IMG/VR virus record: IMGVR_UViG_3300048922_000121
Span: 1-39,816 of that record
Origin: a virus
DNA length: 39,816 bases
Direction: 5' to 3' (one strand)
Below, piece after piece: positions 39,766 through 39,816 of this stretch; positions within the stretch are counted from its first letter, which is position 1, and each line of letters starts with the position of its first letter. The translations under genes and the position numbers were made by a program. The notes beneath the pieces were generated by a model. It searched no databases and was not told the DNA's origin. It saw only the letters and a program-made list of their open reading frames with translations.

Positions 39766-39816
39766 ACATCGGCATGCCAAGTAGCAGATTTTGATTTCCT
39801 GTAAAGAGAAAATCGG

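Overview
The window is an essentially complete prophage with a few dozen bases of host DNA on each side. A 46-bp direct repeat (32-77 and 39690-39735) matches the 3' half of a tRNA-Thr(UGU) gene that is intact on the right edge. A tyrosine integrase gene lies 1.4 kb inside the left repeat. This is classic tRNA-site integration, with the phage copy restoring the tRNA. High GC, Rhizobiales-like small proteins, a GapR/DUF2312 homologue and a tRNA gene with an encoded CCA suggest an alphaproteobacterial host, most likely of the Rhizobium/Agrobacterium/Sinorhizobium group. That host call is inference.

Layout. (1) 203-4267, minus strand: a tightly coupled string of small genes around the integrase, headed by an AlpA/excisionase-like winged-helix protein. 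(2) 4268-5330: the genetic switch. An S24-like repressor reads left and a small Cro-like protein reads right. TTTGCAAA-type operators flank the repressor, and four 21-bp repeats spaced exactly 35 bp apart lie between it and the excisionase-like gene. (3) 5329-13973, plus strand: the early/replication operon, with a ParB-like protein, a double-HTH/DnaA-C-like protein, a Toprim primase-like protein, a GapR-like protein, a Walker-A helicase-like ATPase and many small unknowns. It includes an unusual stretch (10247-11419) where a Gly/Ala/Asp-rich reading frame overlaps two ORFs that look more like normal genes. (4) 13974-14533: a gene-free region with an array of GTAGAC sites. (5) 14534-33824: terminase, portal, scaffold, capsid, tail tubular A and B, and four ejection or internal virion proteins. 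This is a T7-like podovirus structural module. (6) 33907-38955: a lipoprotein gene, a tailspike with an SGNH esterase domain, then a muramidase endolysin with a C-terminal membrane helix, embedded Rz/Rz1-like spanins and a one-helix membrane protein. (7) 38952-39500, minus strand: a zinc-ribbon protein beside attR, then an array of TGCGAY sites that could be integrase arm sites.

Together the genes describe a temperate podovirus. Its particle is of T7 type, but no phage RNA polymerase or DNA polymerase gene is visible, and lysogeny is controlled by a lambda-like repressor/Cro switch. All core modules are open and undamaged, so the element may be inducible. The most unusual points are the 35-bp-phased repeats, the overprinted ORFs, the phage GapR, the GTAGAC and TGCGAY arrays, enzymatic domains built into virion proteins, and a 12-A run inside a gene at the start of the packaging module.
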